Assembly: GCF_001045555.1 (NCBI RefSeq)
Contig: NZ_LFBU01000001.1
Span: 744,001-808,000, forward strand
DNA from: Marinobacter subterrani
Lineage (GTDB): Bacteria > Pseudomonadota > Gammaproteobacteria > Pseudomonadales > Oleiphilaceae
DNA: 64,000 nt
Reading direction: 5' to 3'
How positions within the stretch are numbered: the stretch's first letter is position 1; each line of letters begins with the position of its first letter. The translations under genes and the position numbers were made by a program. Below, in pieces: positions 19,636 through 29,002 of this stretch. The notes beneath the pieces were generated by a model. It searched no databases, was not told where the DNA came from, and saw only the letters and a program-made list of their open reading frames with translations.

Positions 19636-20550
19636 TTACCTTGAGATCATAACCACTTCTACCCGGTTTCCCTGCCGATCCGGATTACTGAGCACCACCG
19701 CCGGGCCCGCCACGATGATTTCCTGCTGATCACGGGAAACGCCGGTTTTGGCCAGTATTTCCGACAACGACTCGGCCGCCCTGCGGGCGCGCGCCATAGC
19801 CTCACTGAAGGCTTCGCCGGTTTCAAGCGCCGAGTAACCCACCAGCACAACCAATGTGCCCTCTGCTTGCGCGGCGTCCGTTACATGCCGCCGGTCACCG
19901 GGCTGCCAGTCAAAGTCGTAGGTGACACCGCCCTGCCATGGAACAACAACCGGCCCCTCAATCCGGCTGGCCAGATTTCCGAACCCGGGAATCGTGGCCC
20001 CCGGGGCCACGCGCAAGCGTTCAACCCAGACATATTCCCGCAGGTTTCCCCGGGTAACAGTATAAACCAGAGTCAGCCACCGGGTTCCGTCCTCTGCGAT
20101 GGTGCCGGCCACAAGGTAATCCTGGCCTGCGTCGGCACCATACAGCACCGCCTGGTGGAAGACCTGGTTTGCCCAGACATTGCTCCTGCCACAGTTGACG
20201 CCGGAGCAATCAAACAGGATCTGGGCGTTTCTCTGGCCAAGCAGGCGCAGATAATGATCCCTCGCACTGTCCCGGCTTGAATCCCGGGCCACCTGGTACA
20301 GGCGCCCCTCCCCACTCACCGGAAGCCTCGCCAGGCTGTCGGCGCGGATTTCATTGTTGATCTCCTTGACCGCAGCGAACAGAACCAGGTGGCCCGGGGA
20401 GTCGATATTGACCGTGGTTTCCAGCGTTGACTGCGCAAAGGCCGCCGGAAAATCACCCGGTGCAGCCATTGCCAGAGACGGCAGACTCAGAGCACAGCAG
20501 GCAGCCAGCAAAAGACGGATAATCAGTGGTTTCAGCAAGCGATTACTCAT
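19636..20550 (-). CDS. Exported DUF4892 protein with OmpA-like C-terminal region
   Basis: A 304-residue protein with an N-terminal signal peptide (Leu/Ala-rich, ending near SLAMA), a DUF4892 domain over most of its length and a C-terminal segment of the OmpA type (LVGYSALETGEAF...ARARRAAESL). Proteins of this type are thought to act at the outer membrane or peptidoglycan; the function is unknown. The start at 20550 is preferred because GGGAA precedes it and the signal peptide follows directly. It overlaps the hydrolase gene by eight bases. Confidence 0.8.
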   Translation of the reverse strand: MSNRLLKPLIIRLLLAACCALSLPSLAMAAPGDFPAAFAQSTLETTVNIDSPGHLVLFAAVKEINNEIRADSLARLPVSGEGRLYQVARDSSRDSARDHYLRLLGQRNAQILFDCSGVNCGRSNVWANQVFHQAVLYGADAGQDYLVAGTIAEDGTRWLTLVYTVTRGNLREYVWVERLRVAPGATIPGFGNLASRIEGPVVVPWQGGVTYDFDWQPGDRRHVTDAAQAEGTLVVLVGYSALETGEAFSEAMARARRAAESLSEILAKTGVSRDQQEIIVAGPAVVLSNPDRQGNRVEVVMISR

Positions 20551-21493
20551 TTCCCAGAAATTGTCTGACGGCATCCGTCACGTGACGGGTGTCCCCATCC
20601 AGATGACAATGGTGGCCACCCGGTACCTTCGCTATCTGAAGGTCTGGAATGGCGCCGGCGCGTTCATCCAGGTCCGTTCTGTGCGCCAGAAGCCCCTGGT
20701 CGGCCCGGATAAACAGAGCGCGGGTTTCCAAAGCAGAAAGAGTCGCCATTACCTGTGCTTCCGTCATCATCAGCGGTGACGGATGCCGCAGCCGTGAATC
20801 CGTGCGCCACACGAAACCGTCAGCCTCCGGCTTCATGTTACGGGGCACCAGCGTTAAAGCTGCCTCCGGGCTCAGCGGGCTTAATCCACCCTCTCGCGCC
20901 CTGGCGGCCGTCGCAATATCCGGGTACACCACTTGCCGGCCGGAACCGGCAATGCGTTTCTTGATTGCCTTTCGGAGCTGGGGAATGGTTTCGCCGACCG
21001 GGCGGCTGATTGCACCAAGGCTGTCGATCATCACCAGGTTGCGCACCCGCTCGGGAAAGGCTGCAGCGTAAAGGGTACCGACAATGCCCCCGAGGGAGTG
21101 GCCAACCAGATTGATCCGCCCGTCGGGGGTTTCCTGGAAATAGCGCTCGACCAGTTCGGCAAGGTCTGCCACATAATCCATCAACAGGTAGCTCTGCCCT
21201 TCCGGTCGGTGGCCCGAGTGACCATGGCCGGCGAAATCCAGGGCGTAAACCGGGCCCAGGCTGGTTAATTCCGGCGCAAGCCTGACGAAAGTAAGGCTGT
21301 TATCCAGCCAGCCATGCAGCATCACGGTCGGCGTGTTTTCGTGAACACCCTCATCCGCCTGCCAGCTCAGCCCGGCCAGAGTGATATGGCGGAGTTTCCA
21401 CCCGGATTCACGACACGGCTTGTCGCTTTGCCCGGCAAAACCGCCTTCCGCCAGACTGTCTGCAGCCTCGGGAGATAGTGCAATATCGTTCAT
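20543..21493 (-). CDS. Alpha/beta hydrolase
   Basis: A 316-residue alpha/beta-hydrolase with an HGW oxyanion segment (around residue 60), nucleophile Ser133 in GHSLGG, and a late GGHHCHLD segment supplying the catalytic His. It is probably a cytoplasmic esterase or thioesterase; the sequence does not reveal the substrate. It lies between pilZ and the DUF4892 gene and overlaps the latter, so the three may be co-transcribed. Confidence 0.88.
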   Translation of the reverse strand: MNDIALSPEAADSLAEGGFAGQSDKPCRESGWKLRHITLAGLSWQADEGVHENTPTVMLHGWLDNSLTFVRLAPELTSLGPVYALDFAGHGHSGHRPEGQSYLLMDYVADLAELVERYFQETPDGRINLVGHSLGGIVGTLYAAAFPERVRNLVMIDSLGAISRPVGETIPQLRKAIKKRIAGSGRQVVYPDIATAARAREGGLSPLSPEAALTLVPRNMKPEADGFVWRTDSRLRHPSPLMMTEAQVMATLSALETRALFIRADQGLLAHRTDLDERAGAIPDLQIAKVPGGHHCHLDGDTRHVTDAVRQFLGNE

Positions 21494-21506
21494 GCAGGCC
21501 CCGCCT

Positions 21507-21857
21507 TCACATGGTGTGTGTTGGCCGATCGGAACTCAGAGAGCCTGCCAGGTAGGATTCGATCTTGGTGCGGGCGGTTTCGTCATCACCGTTGAACTGA
21601 ACGCCAATTCCGGCAGCGCGATTGCCCTGGGCACCTTTCGGAGTAATCCAGATGACCTTGCCGGCTACCGGGATTTTCTCCGGCTCATCCATCAGGTTGA
21701 GAAGCAGGAACACCTCATCCCCCAACTGATACTGCTTCTGGGTCGGGATAAACAGCCCCCCCTGGCGAATGTAAGGCATATAGGCCGCGTAGAGAACGGC
21801 TTTATCCTTTATCGTCAGGGTAAGAATGCCACTGCGCGCACCGAATCCGGGCCCCAT
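21507..21857 (-). CDS. pilZ: PilZ, type IV pilus assembly protein
   Basis: The 116-residue product closely resembles PilZ of Pseudomonas, which is needed for type IV pilus biogenesis and interacts with FimX and PilB; the segment QLGDEVFLLLNLMDEPEK is characteristic. Classical PilZ lacks the RxxxR c-di-GMP-binding motif, and I see none here. ATG at 21857 has AAAGG eight bases upstream; a GTG at 21866 is an alternative. It follows holB, as in Pseudomonas. Confidence 0.93.
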   Translation of the reverse strand: MGPGFGARSGILTLTIKDKAVLYAAYMPYIRQGGLFIPTQKQYQLGDEVFLLLNLMDEPEKIPVAGKVIWITPKGAQGNRAAGIGVQFNGDDETARTKIESYLAGSLSSDRPTHTM

Positions 21858-21945
21858 AACTGACACCTTTCTGTAAGATCAATTTTTACGTGTTGCGGGA
21901 TGCAAAAATCCCTGTCATTCCCGAATCATAGCAGCAGTTGACCGC

Positions 21946-23007
21946 TTAGGCGTAATCCTGTCGGGCGACCGCTGCCTGTCCTGCCGGGCGCTTGACCGGC
22001 ATCAATGCCTGCCAGGCTATGAGCAAGCGGCTGGCTTCCAGTTCCGGGCTGGCGTTATAAACGCCGGCGGCTCGGGACTCTTTTACCCTATCCAGCAGTT
22101 CGTGGGCTCGCCAGGCCGGGGTCGATTTCGCCAGAAAGCCCAGCATATCGGCTGCGTCGGTATCCTGCGCTTTGCCTCCAACGATAAGCCGGGCCAGATC
22201 CGCCCCCCAGGTTTCAAACAACCAGAGCGTGTCCTCCAGCCCCAGAGCTTTGAATGCCTTGGCGGCCTCCCCGACCGGGATCTTCGCCTTCATGAAGTCC
22301 TTGAACCGCCCCAGCGCCGTATCCCGCAGACCGATGAAGTCCCCGGTCGCATAGTCAAATGCCAGCCTTGGCGCGTTACCGGAGAGCATGAGTGCTTTGG
22401 CCAGCACATCGGCGGAGGGCCGTGCGTCCTCAGACAACCCCTGAACCCGATTGGTCAGCCACCGGTTGGCGTCTTCATCACCGGGCACCGGGATGGCCAG
22501 TGTCTGGCAGCGGGAGCGGATGGTTGGAATGACCGGGCGACCGCTTTCCTGCAGAAGAATCAGGGTCACGTCGGGAAGCGGCTCTTCCAGGGTCTTGAGC
22601 AAGGCATTCGCGGCGTTGATGTTGAGTTGATCGGCACGGTCAATGATGGCGACCTTGTGATGCGCCACCTGGGGCGATGCAACGGCAAAAGACGAGAGCG
22701 CCCTGATCTGATCGACCTTGACCATGCGGGATTTCTCCGGCGCATAGACACGGACATCCGGATGGCTTGCGGCCGCAAAAAGCTGGCACTGCTTACACTC
22801 GCCGCACGCTACCGGCGCTCCCGCTTCAAGGTTCGCCGGCCGTCCACAAAGCCGCAGCCGGGCAACGGCTTCGGCCCAGGCGCGCTTACCCACACCTCGT
22901 TCCCCGGCAATAATCAACGCGTGCGCAAGCCGGTCCTCCGCAATTCGGCTCTGAACCGTATGCCAGGCGCGCTTCAGCCAGGGCATGTCTTCGGCAATAT
23001 CAGTCAC
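21946..23007 (-). CDS. holB: HolB, DNA polymerase III delta-prime subunit
   Basis: Delta-prime is part of the clamp loader that places the beta sliding clamp on DNA. The 353-residue protein has a P-loop-like GERGVGK, a four-Cys zinc module (CGECKQC region), and the conserved SRC motif (RSRCQTL). It overlaps the end of the transglutaminase gene by eight bases. In many relatives tmk precedes holB; here a tgpA-type gene occupies that place, which suggests a rearrangement. Confidence 0.95.
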   Translation of the reverse strand: MTDIAEDMPWLKRAWHTVQSRIAEDRLAHALIIAGERGVGKRAWAEAVARLRLCGRPANLEAGAPVACGECKQCQLFAAASHPDVRVYAPEKSRMVKVDQIRALSSFAVASPQVAHHKVAIIDRADQLNINAANALLKTLEEPLPDVTLILLQESGRPVIPTIRSRCQTLAIPVPGDEDANRWLTNRVQGLSEDARPSADVLAKALMLSGNAPRLAFDYATGDFIGLRDTALGRFKDFMKAKIPVGEAAKAFKALGLEDTLWLFETWGADLARLIVGGKAQDTDAADMLGFLAKSTPAWRAHELLDRVKESRAAGVYNASPELEASRLLIAWQALMPVKRPAGQAAVARQDYA

Positions 23008-25090
23008 GACGTTTTCCTGTCCGGGAATGGGGTCTGCGCACTTGTTTTTTCATGGTCGCGAGTAACCGGCGCATCCGTTTCAGTTGCTCGCCACTCTCAT
23101 TCTCTGCGCCCGCTTGCTCTGGGCCTGCGCTATAGTAATGGCTGTTGACCATCCGGGCAAAAAGCCGGGCAGAATCCGCCGCCGCAGGTTCGGCTTTGGC
23201 CAGCCTCATGGCCAGCACGGTGGGCGTCTCACCGTGGCGAACCGGCACGCCGGCGGCGGCGCACAGCCGGTGCCAGGTATCCACCACCCGCCGGAAGGCA
23301 TCCCGCCTTTCCCCGCGGCGCATCTGCAACGCGGATATCAGCCCCGCGATCAGCAATCCGGCCCCGACAATGCCCGCGGTCAGGTATCCCAGCTCCCGCA
23401 TGCCAAAACCGCCCGGCAAGCGAGACATCAAATTCATCTGGCTCTGGCCCTGATAGCCCACCACCCAGCGCTGCCACTGATAATTGATGCGATCCAGTTG
23501 CAGGCTCGCCCATTGCACCAGGGCAACGTCTGCGTAGCGCTGCGGGGAGGCCCAGTCATTTTCGAGGAACGAACCTTCCTCGGCCACCGCCTCCCGCAGG
23601 CCGGACTCGATCCGCTCCGGAGCAATAGCGGCGGTGGGATCGACCCTTACCCAGCCCCGGCCATCAAGATAGGCCTCAACCCAGGCATGGGCATCGTACT
23701 GGCGTACGATCAGGTAATCACCGCCGGCACCGGGCTCGCCGCCCTGATAGCCAACCACAATACGCGCCGGGATACCGGCTGCCCTCAATACAAAGGTCGT
23801 CGCGCCGGCATAGTGGGCACAGAAGCCGCGCTTTGCATCGAACAATAGGGTATCGATGCCATTGTCCGGCATGGCCGGGGGCCTCAGGGTGTAAAAATAG
23901 GGCTGTTGCCGGAACCGCTGCAGCAGCGAGCGGACCACCTGCTCGTCGTTTATGGTTCGGCGCAGCTCGGCGGCGAGTTCCCGCGCCCTCGGATTGCCCT
24001 CCCGGGGCAGTTGAAGGTAGCGGCGAAGCTCCGCCCTCTGGGCCGGCTGATCCGGGCCGGCGTTCTGATCCAGCCCCAGACGGTAACGCACAGCGCTGTC
24101 TGCGGGCCGGCGGAACCGGAACAGATCGGCCGATGCCTCAACCACGTTGTCGGACACCGCCCGGGAGTTTTCCAGGGCAAAGGCCCAGCGCTGGTCGGTT
24201 GGTTCCAGCAACACATCGTATTCGTCTCGTTTCAGAGGGCCCACGCCACCGTCGACAGCGACCCGGCCGAGGGGGCTGAAGCCTTCGGCCTGGCCCTGCC
24301 GCCAGGTCTCTCCGTCCAGATAATCCAGCACCAGACCCCGCCAGTAGCGATCTCGATGGGGCGGTATCTCGCCGCCAAAAGTCACCCGGAAGGCGGGCTC
24401 ACTGCTCTGGGCCAGATCGGAAATATCCCCGGGCCGCATGGTGTCACTGATGCCGGTTCGCGCCTCACCCGAGACCAGCGGAACATTCCAGAGCGGCGAC
24501 ATGCGCGGGAAAAAGACAAACAGCAGAACCACAACCGGCAGGGTTTTCAGAAACAGGCCGCCCAATCTCCGCCAGCCCGACCTCAGCCCTCCCGGAAGAT
24601 CCGGGGCATTGAGCACCTGCAGCCCCACAAGCAGCAGCGCCACGCCGGTGAAGGTCACCAGGGCCCAGAGAATCTCCTGGTGGAACAGGAAGTTCACCGT
24701 GGCGAGGTAGACAAGGATGAAAAACAGCACGTAGAAGTCGCGAACCGTGCGGGTTTCCAGCCATTTCAGCCCTACCGCCAGCACGAAGAAGGAGGCGGCG
24801 GTGTCCACGGTAAACCGCCCCTGCACCGTCGCCACATACACGCCGATCAACAGCAGCATGATGCCGGTTCTGAGCCCGCGGCCGGGCAATCTCACCCGGC
24901 CATACTGGGCCAGCCAGCGCCAGCCGGCGAGCACCGCGCAGGCCGACATAAGCCACAGGGGCAGCCGGTCCCACTGAGGCGTTAGCAGCAGGGCAAAACT
25001 GCCAATCAGCCAGAGCAGGGCTTTCGATGGCAGACCGTTTGCCGGCACACTCTCGGCATCGTTGGTCCTGAGGCGATCGAGAAAACTCAA
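23000..25090 (-). CDS. TgpA-like membrane transglutaminase (DUF3488)
   Basis: A 696-residue inner-membrane protein with several N-terminal helices (within residues 24-195), a periplasmic transglutaminase-like domain with Cys424, His468 and Asp484 as the likely catalytic triad, and another membrane helix near 570-590. TgpA of Pseudomonas aeruginosa is essential; its substrate is not settled. It overlaps the DUF58 gene by four bases. The usual MoxR ATPase gene is not adjacent. Confidence 0.93.
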   Translation of the reverse strand: MSFLDRLRTNDAESVPANGLPSKALLWLIGSFALLLTPQWDRLPLWLMSACAVLAGWRWLAQYGRVRLPGRGLRTGIMLLLIGVYVATVQGRFTVDTAASFFVLAVGLKWLETRTVRDFYVLFFILVYLATVNFLFHQEILWALVTFTGVALLLVGLQVLNAPDLPGGLRSGWRRLGGLFLKTLPVVVLLFVFFPRMSPLWNVPLVSGEARTGISDTMRPGDISDLAQSSEPAFRVTFGGEIPPHRDRYWRGLVLDYLDGETWRQGQAEGFSPLGRVAVDGGVGPLKRDEYDVLLEPTDQRWAFALENSRAVSDNVVEASADLFRFRRPADSAVRYRLGLDQNAGPDQPAQRAELRRYLQLPREGNPRARELAAELRRTINDEQVVRSLLQRFRQQPYFYTLRPPAMPDNGIDTLLFDAKRGFCAHYAGATTFVLRAAGIPARIVVGYQGGEPGAGGDYLIVRQYDAHAWVEAYLDGRGWVRVDPTAAIAPERIESGLREAVAEEGSFLENDWASPQRYADVALVQWASLQLDRINYQWQRWVVGYQGQSQMNLMSRLPGGFGMRELGYLTAGIVGAGLLIAGLISALQMRRGERRDAFRRVVDTWHRLCAAAGVPVRHGETPTVLAMRLAKAEPAAADSARLFARMVNSHYYSAGPEQAGAENESGEQLKRMRRLLATMKKQVRRPHSRTGKRRD

Positions 25091-26121
25091 ACCTGCCCCT
25101 CCTTGGTGGTCTGTGGTGATTCAGCCGACCGGCGTTTCCGGGTGCCATGGGGTTCGGTTGTGGCATCCCGGGGCCTTTCTTCGCCCCAGGTCGCCAGCAC
25201 CCGGAGGCAGCGAGCGACATGGGCGGGACCGGAATCGGGCTCGATGACCTGCCCCGGCAGGTTCAGGCCAAACCGGGCACCGCTTTTGCCCCGCTCATTG
25301 ACCAGAAACGCCAGATAACTGAGGCGCAACTCATGATCTGCCCCCGGGTAGGCATTGAAATCCAGCCAGTGCGGACTCCCCTGCTCGCCTTCCCAGTCGG
25401 CAACCACCATCTGCCCGGTTCGTGCAAACCGCTTCCACTGAACCCGCTGGCTCAGGTCACCCTCCCGCCAGGGCCGGATATCGGCGTGATCATTTCCGTC
25501 AACGGATCGTGCGTCCGCCGATTCCTCGCCATCGTCTACCGTACTAAACGCCTCTGGCGCAGGCACCGGCCTCGGAAACACCACGCCAGCCGACACCGGG
25601 CGAACCCAGGACCAGGCTTTCAGCAGACCAAAGGGAAAGCGGGTTTCGATACGAATCCTGTCCGGCCGCAGGTACCCACGATGGGCAGAATGAACCGGCA
25701 GGGTGACATCCTGCGCCTGCCCGGAGTGGACATGCACCGGGGCGTGGCACGATTCCTCACAGGAAAGCAGGATGGCAATCGCATCATCCCGGCCGGCCCT
25801 GAGCCGGAAATGGAAGGGGATGTCATCGCCGGCAAACCCCTCCCCTGGCTGCACCAGCGTTAACTCCAGGCCTGCGAGATTCCGGTGGGTCTGGTGCATG
25901 GCGCCGACAAAAACCGCGCCCAGGAGAAACGTGGTGAGGTAGATCAGGCTGTTCTGATAATTGATGCCGGTTAGCAGCATGATGAACAGCAACAGACCAA
26001 AAACCACGCCCGCGCCAGTGGGCAGAATAAAGATATTTTTCTGGCTGAAGGTCTGCAGATCGGAGCGCGGAATTCTCCGGTTGATCCAGCGGCTCCAGCG
26101 GTTTTTGAACAGGTTTTTCAT
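25087..26121 (-). CDS. DUF58 domain protein
   Basis: A 344-residue protein with two membrane helices near the N-terminus (about residues 30-75) and a soluble region carrying the DUF58 core (RPWREGDLSQRVQWKRFAR segment, a motif of this family). DUF58 proteins are usually encoded with MoxR and transglutaminase genes and may act as chaperoned partners. The start at 26121 gives the family-like MKNLFKNRW N-terminus; an ATG seven codons upstream is possible. No MoxR gene lies upstream. Confidence 0.88.
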   Translation of the reverse strand: MKNLFKNRWSRWINRRIPRSDLQTFSQKNIFILPTGAGVVFGLLLFIMLLTGINYQNSLIYLTTFLLGAVFVGAMHQTHRNLAGLELTLVQPGEGFAGDDIPFHFRLRAGRDDAIAILLSCEESCHAPVHVHSGQAQDVTLPVHSAHRGYLRPDRIRIETRFPFGLLKAWSWVRPVSAGVVFPRPVPAPEAFSTVDDGEESADARSVDGNDHADIRPWREGDLSQRVQWKRFARTGQMVVADWEGEQGSPHWLDFNAYPGADHELRLSYLAFLVNERGKSGARFGLNLPGQVIEPDSGPAHVARCLRVLATWGEERPRDATTEPHGTRKRRSAESPQTTKEGQV

Positions 26122-26190
26122 AGTGTCACTGAGGCCAGTCATTGCCGGAAAAGTTCACGGTACCTGACCATGATTTTGTCGTGTTTGGTA

Positions 26191-26216
26191 AGAGTACCGG
26201 AAAAGAGTACCGGAAA
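26191..26216. repeat. Perfect 13-bp tandem repeat in divergent promoter region
   Basis: AGAGTACCGGAAA occurs twice with no gap (26191-26203, 26204-26216), between the divergent DUF58 gene and the exported-protein gene. It may be an operator pair or a chance slippage product. Confidence 0.5.
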
Positions 26217-26323
26217 ATCGCCGATTCTGATCACAATCCCGGGTTTTGCCGCTTGAATTCCTGTCTGACAAACCGAATACTTGCCGAAAGAAGTGTGTTT
26301 TTCACACCGCAAGAGGCAACCTT

Positions 26324-26941
26324 ATGAAACGCCGACACCTGCTGGCCACCGCCATAAGCGGGCTGGTTATATCGCCCCCTTCTATGGGCGGCGTCCAGGC
26401 CATGACAGCCGATGAGATGGTGGATACCTACGTGAAGGACTCCGCGGTTATCGTCGTGCCGAAAGAACGCCGGAAACCCGAGGCAGACCGTCAGCGCATC
26501 ATTCGCGCCCTGACCATCTCGCCCGGCGAACCGGTGTTGTCCGAAGCTGAGGAGGAAGCCTATCGCGAGGCGTTGCGCCGCTACACCAAGGAAGGTAAAG
26601 ACGAAGCCCTGGAAAATGCTCAGGATGAATTCCTGCGCCGCGCCCTGCTGCTGCCCCAGGAAGAACTGGCCCGGGCCCAGCCACCGGCCGAGTTTACCCC
26701 AACCATCCCGCCACTGATTTTCGGGCAGCAGGCCCAGATTCCGGAAGAACCCTTCACCCAGACGTTTCTTAACGACCAGTTGGGGATTGGCTTTGACGGG
26801 CAGAACCTGAATTTCAGCATCGGTAATCCACCGGGAATCGACCAGATTCAGATTCCCCAGGCGATTAATGAAGGGCCGATTAGCCTAACACCAAGGCCGG
26901 GTGGCGGGTTTGATCTTTCTATTGCGGTGCCGGATCAGTAG
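26324..26941 (+). CDS. Exported protein of unknown function
   Basis: A 205-residue protein I do not recognise. It has a signal peptide (KRRHLLATAISGLVI, cleavage probably after VQA), a charged Glu/Arg-rich helical part (about residues 45-120) and a Pro/Gly/Gln-rich C-terminal half with repeated IPP, GFDG and QIQIPQ segments that suggest beta structure. AAGAGG precedes the ATG at 26324. A strong terminator follows the stop, so it is probably a single-gene transcript, divergent from DUF58. Confidence 0.75.
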   Translation: MKRRHLLATAISGLVISPPSMGGVQAMTADEMVDTYVKDSAVIVVPKERRKPEADRQRIIRALTISPGEPVLSEAEEEAYREALRRYTKEGKDEALENAQDEFLRRALLLPQEELARAQPPAEFTPTIPPLIFGQQAQIPEEPFTQTFLNDQLGIGFDGQNLNFSIGNPPGIDQIQIPQAINEGPISLTPRPGGGFDLSIAVPDQ

Positions 26942-26967
26942 CGGATAGGTCAACTGGCACTAAAACA

Positions 26968-27000
26968 AAAAACGGCAGCCATTGATTGGTTGCCGTTTTT
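26968..27000 (+). terminator. Rho-independent terminator after the exported-protein gene
   Basis: Arms AAAAACGGCAGCC and GGTTGCCGTTTTT pair over 13 bp (one G-U) with a 7-base loop, followed by more T. It faces the terminator of the convergent gene at 27.1 kb. Confidence 0.85.
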
Positions 27001-27029
27001 TGTTGTTCGAAGTTTTCTCTTGGCGACGA

Positions 27030-27055
27030 AAAACGCCCCGCAGTGCGGGGCGTTT
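27030..27055 (-). terminator. Rho-independent terminator of the DUF6160/FilA-like gene
   Basis: AAACGCCCCGC and GCGGGGCGTTT pair perfectly; on the minus strand the right arm runs into TTTTT. It lies 25 bases after the stop of the gene at 27080. Confidence 0.85.
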
Positions 27056-27079
27056 CACCAACTTGGGTATCAGGTCAGA

Positions 27080-28012
27080 TTAGTGACCGTAGATAGCCAG
27101 CTTGGTGTTGGTAACAGCCACGTTATCCATGGCCACGGAACCGATGGAGGTGCCACCGATTTCGATCGCGCCGATGGACATGTCCATGTACACGTTGTTT
27201 ACATCGATGCGCAGTACGTCAGTGGCAGTGGAATCACCCAGCCCGGCACCCTTGTACACATCAAGGTTCACGTTCGCGTACTTGCTGAGTTTACCGTAGG
27301 CCAACTGACCGGCAGGAGTAGCCAGGTCATAGCCACCTTCGTTCGCTTCTGTACCACTTCCAACGGTGAGCCCGTCCCCGTCATAGTCAAAGTTGTCACC
27401 GGCACCGGTAACAACCATGTCACGGATACCAACACCCAGGAAGTCAACGTCGAAGTCCATGTCGTCGATGTCGAAGGCAACAGCCATGTTCAGGTGATCG
27501 GTAGCCGTATCAACCTTCAGGTCCAGAGCAGCGAGGTCACCGTGCATCGCCAGATTGGAGATCAGGGTGGTGCTGTCAGTACCGTTGCTGCCGGCCAACA
27601 GTTCCATCGAACCTGCGGTCATACCCCAGTCGATGGGCACTGGCGCGCCAGTAGTCGCGTCAGTCTGCAGGGAACCTACGTGAATGATTGCATCGCCATC
27701 ATCAGCGACATCAATTTTAATCTGGATCTGATCCAGGAGGCCATTAGTGACTTCACCGGTGGTGGCATCTGTAGTCTCACCATCAGCCGTCACGCCGGCA
27801 CCACCCAGCACGATGTCGTTAACCGCGAAGGAACCTTCGTCGGTGTACTTGAACTGGCCAATGCTTACCTTGGTTTCCAGCTCGATGGTCACACCGGCCT
27901 GACCGGTGACATTACCCATCGCGCTGTCATTCATGGCTTTCAGTTCAGCGTTCGCTGCGAAAGGGGCAGCAGCAATCGCAGTTACAAGAGCAATTTTCTT
28001 CAGGCCTTTCAT
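27080..28012 (-). CDS. Exported acidic beta-rich protein, FilA/DUF6160-like
   Basis: A 310-residue protein with a clear signal peptide (KKIALVTAIAAAPFAANA). The mature start, a segment like MNDSAMGNVTGQAGVTIELE, resembles FilA-type proteins of Acinetobacter and related DUF6160 proteins, assigned to surface or pilus systems. The rest is rich in Asp, Gly, Thr and Val, almost free of Lys and Arg, and has no Cys, as in secreted beta proteins. AAGGAGA precedes the ATG at 28012. It has its own terminator. Function is unknown; the family name is a resemblance, not a proven match. Confidence 0.75.
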   Translation of the reverse strand: MKGLKKIALVTAIAAAPFAANAELKAMNDSAMGNVTGQAGVTIELETKVSIGQFKYTDEGSFAVNDIVLGGAGVTADGETTDATTGEVTNGLLDQIQIKIDVADDGDAIIHVGSLQTDATTGAPVPIDWGMTAGSMELLAGSNGTDSTTLISNLAMHGDLAALDLKVDTATDHLNMAVAFDIDDMDFDVDFLGVGIRDMVVTGAGDNFDYDGDGLTVGSGTEANEGGYDLATPAGQLAYGKLSKYANVNLDVYKGAGLGDSTATDVLRIDVNNVYMDMSIGAIEIGGTSIGSVAMDNVAVTNTKLAIYGH

Positions 28013-28201
28013 TTTTATCTCCTTATAAAACTCTTTTGTTCTTATGCGAGTTTTTGGTTTTGGGTGTGGAGACCAACGCTCCACAACTCCATTTAAGATT
28101 GTTTTACAGTCCTAGTCCGTGACTGCATTCACAAATCCTTACCACTCCTTTACAACCTGAAACAAACGTGTCGAATCTCTCAAATCAATGAAACAGCGGC
28201 C

Positions 28202-28816
28202 CTAGGAGGCAGCCCCCGGCGCATCGGCCTTGCTGTCGTAAAACATCTGGAATGGTTTTTCCCGGGTAACGGACTTGGCGTACTTGACCTGCCCGCCCTC
28301 AACAACGAAGGGGACAATCTTCGTAGCAGAGACCCCGAGGCGGTGCTCGTGCTCAACCACCAGGGCCCGCTGAGTGTTTTCTTCCGAGAGCTGCCCTGCA
28401 TAGAGAATCACTGCCGCATTAATCTTGCCCCGGCGTGCAACGGATTTCAGCGCTGCCCGGAACATCACTACCCGGATAGAGGCAGGCGCACCCTCAGCGG
28501 ATTTGTCCAGCTTGAGCTCCTTCACCGTCACACCATCATCCATCAGCATCCAGGCCGCCGGCATGGCACTGCCCTCGGCTTTCATCCGGGGAGCGTACTC
28601 CTCCGTCGCGTTCTTGGTGAGATAGGCCAACTGTTCCTTGGCAACGATGATGTACCTGGCCATTTCCTCGCGGGTCAGCGTGCCGTCGGATATCACGCTG
28701 TTTTCAGGAATCTTGAGTTCCAGTGTTTTCTCCTCTGCGGTGACCTGCCCGGAAAAGGCAGTTAACAATCCGACCAACAAGGCCGCTTTACGCAGTGAAC
28801 GAGGTTTGAATTCCAT
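28202..28816 (-). CDS. Exported protein of unknown function
   Basis: A 204-residue protein I do not recognise, with a signal peptide (KAALLVGLLTAFSGQVTA) and a mixed charged mature part without Cys. The ATG at 28816 is preferred because the signal peptide starts there; an ATG 12 codons upstream is possible. It precedes the FilA-like gene by 189 bases on the same strand and could share its transcript and role. No catalytic motif is visible. Confidence 0.7.
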   Translation of the reverse strand: MEFKPRSLRKAALLVGLLTAFSGQVTAEEKTLELKIPENSVISDGTLTREEMARYIIVAKEQLAYLTKNATEEYAPRMKAEGSAMPAAWMLMDDGVTVKELKLDKSAEGAPASIRVVMFRAALKSVARRGKINAAVILYAGQLSEENTQRALVVEHEHRLGVSATKIVPFVVEGGQVKYAKSVTREKPFQMFYDSKADAPGAAS

Positions 28817-29002
28817 GCTTGAGGTTTCCGTTTTATTGTCATTGATTTCCACGCAACCGGCCTGCCTCGGTTAGAATAGCGCTCCGGATTCAGGCTGGCG
28901 GGTCGGGTGAACTTTACCCAGTTATTAGATCAGTGGCCTTCCGTAACCGACAATGCCGTTTTTGTGGCCTGGGTATCATTCCTTTAATCTTGCGGGGGTA
29001 AT

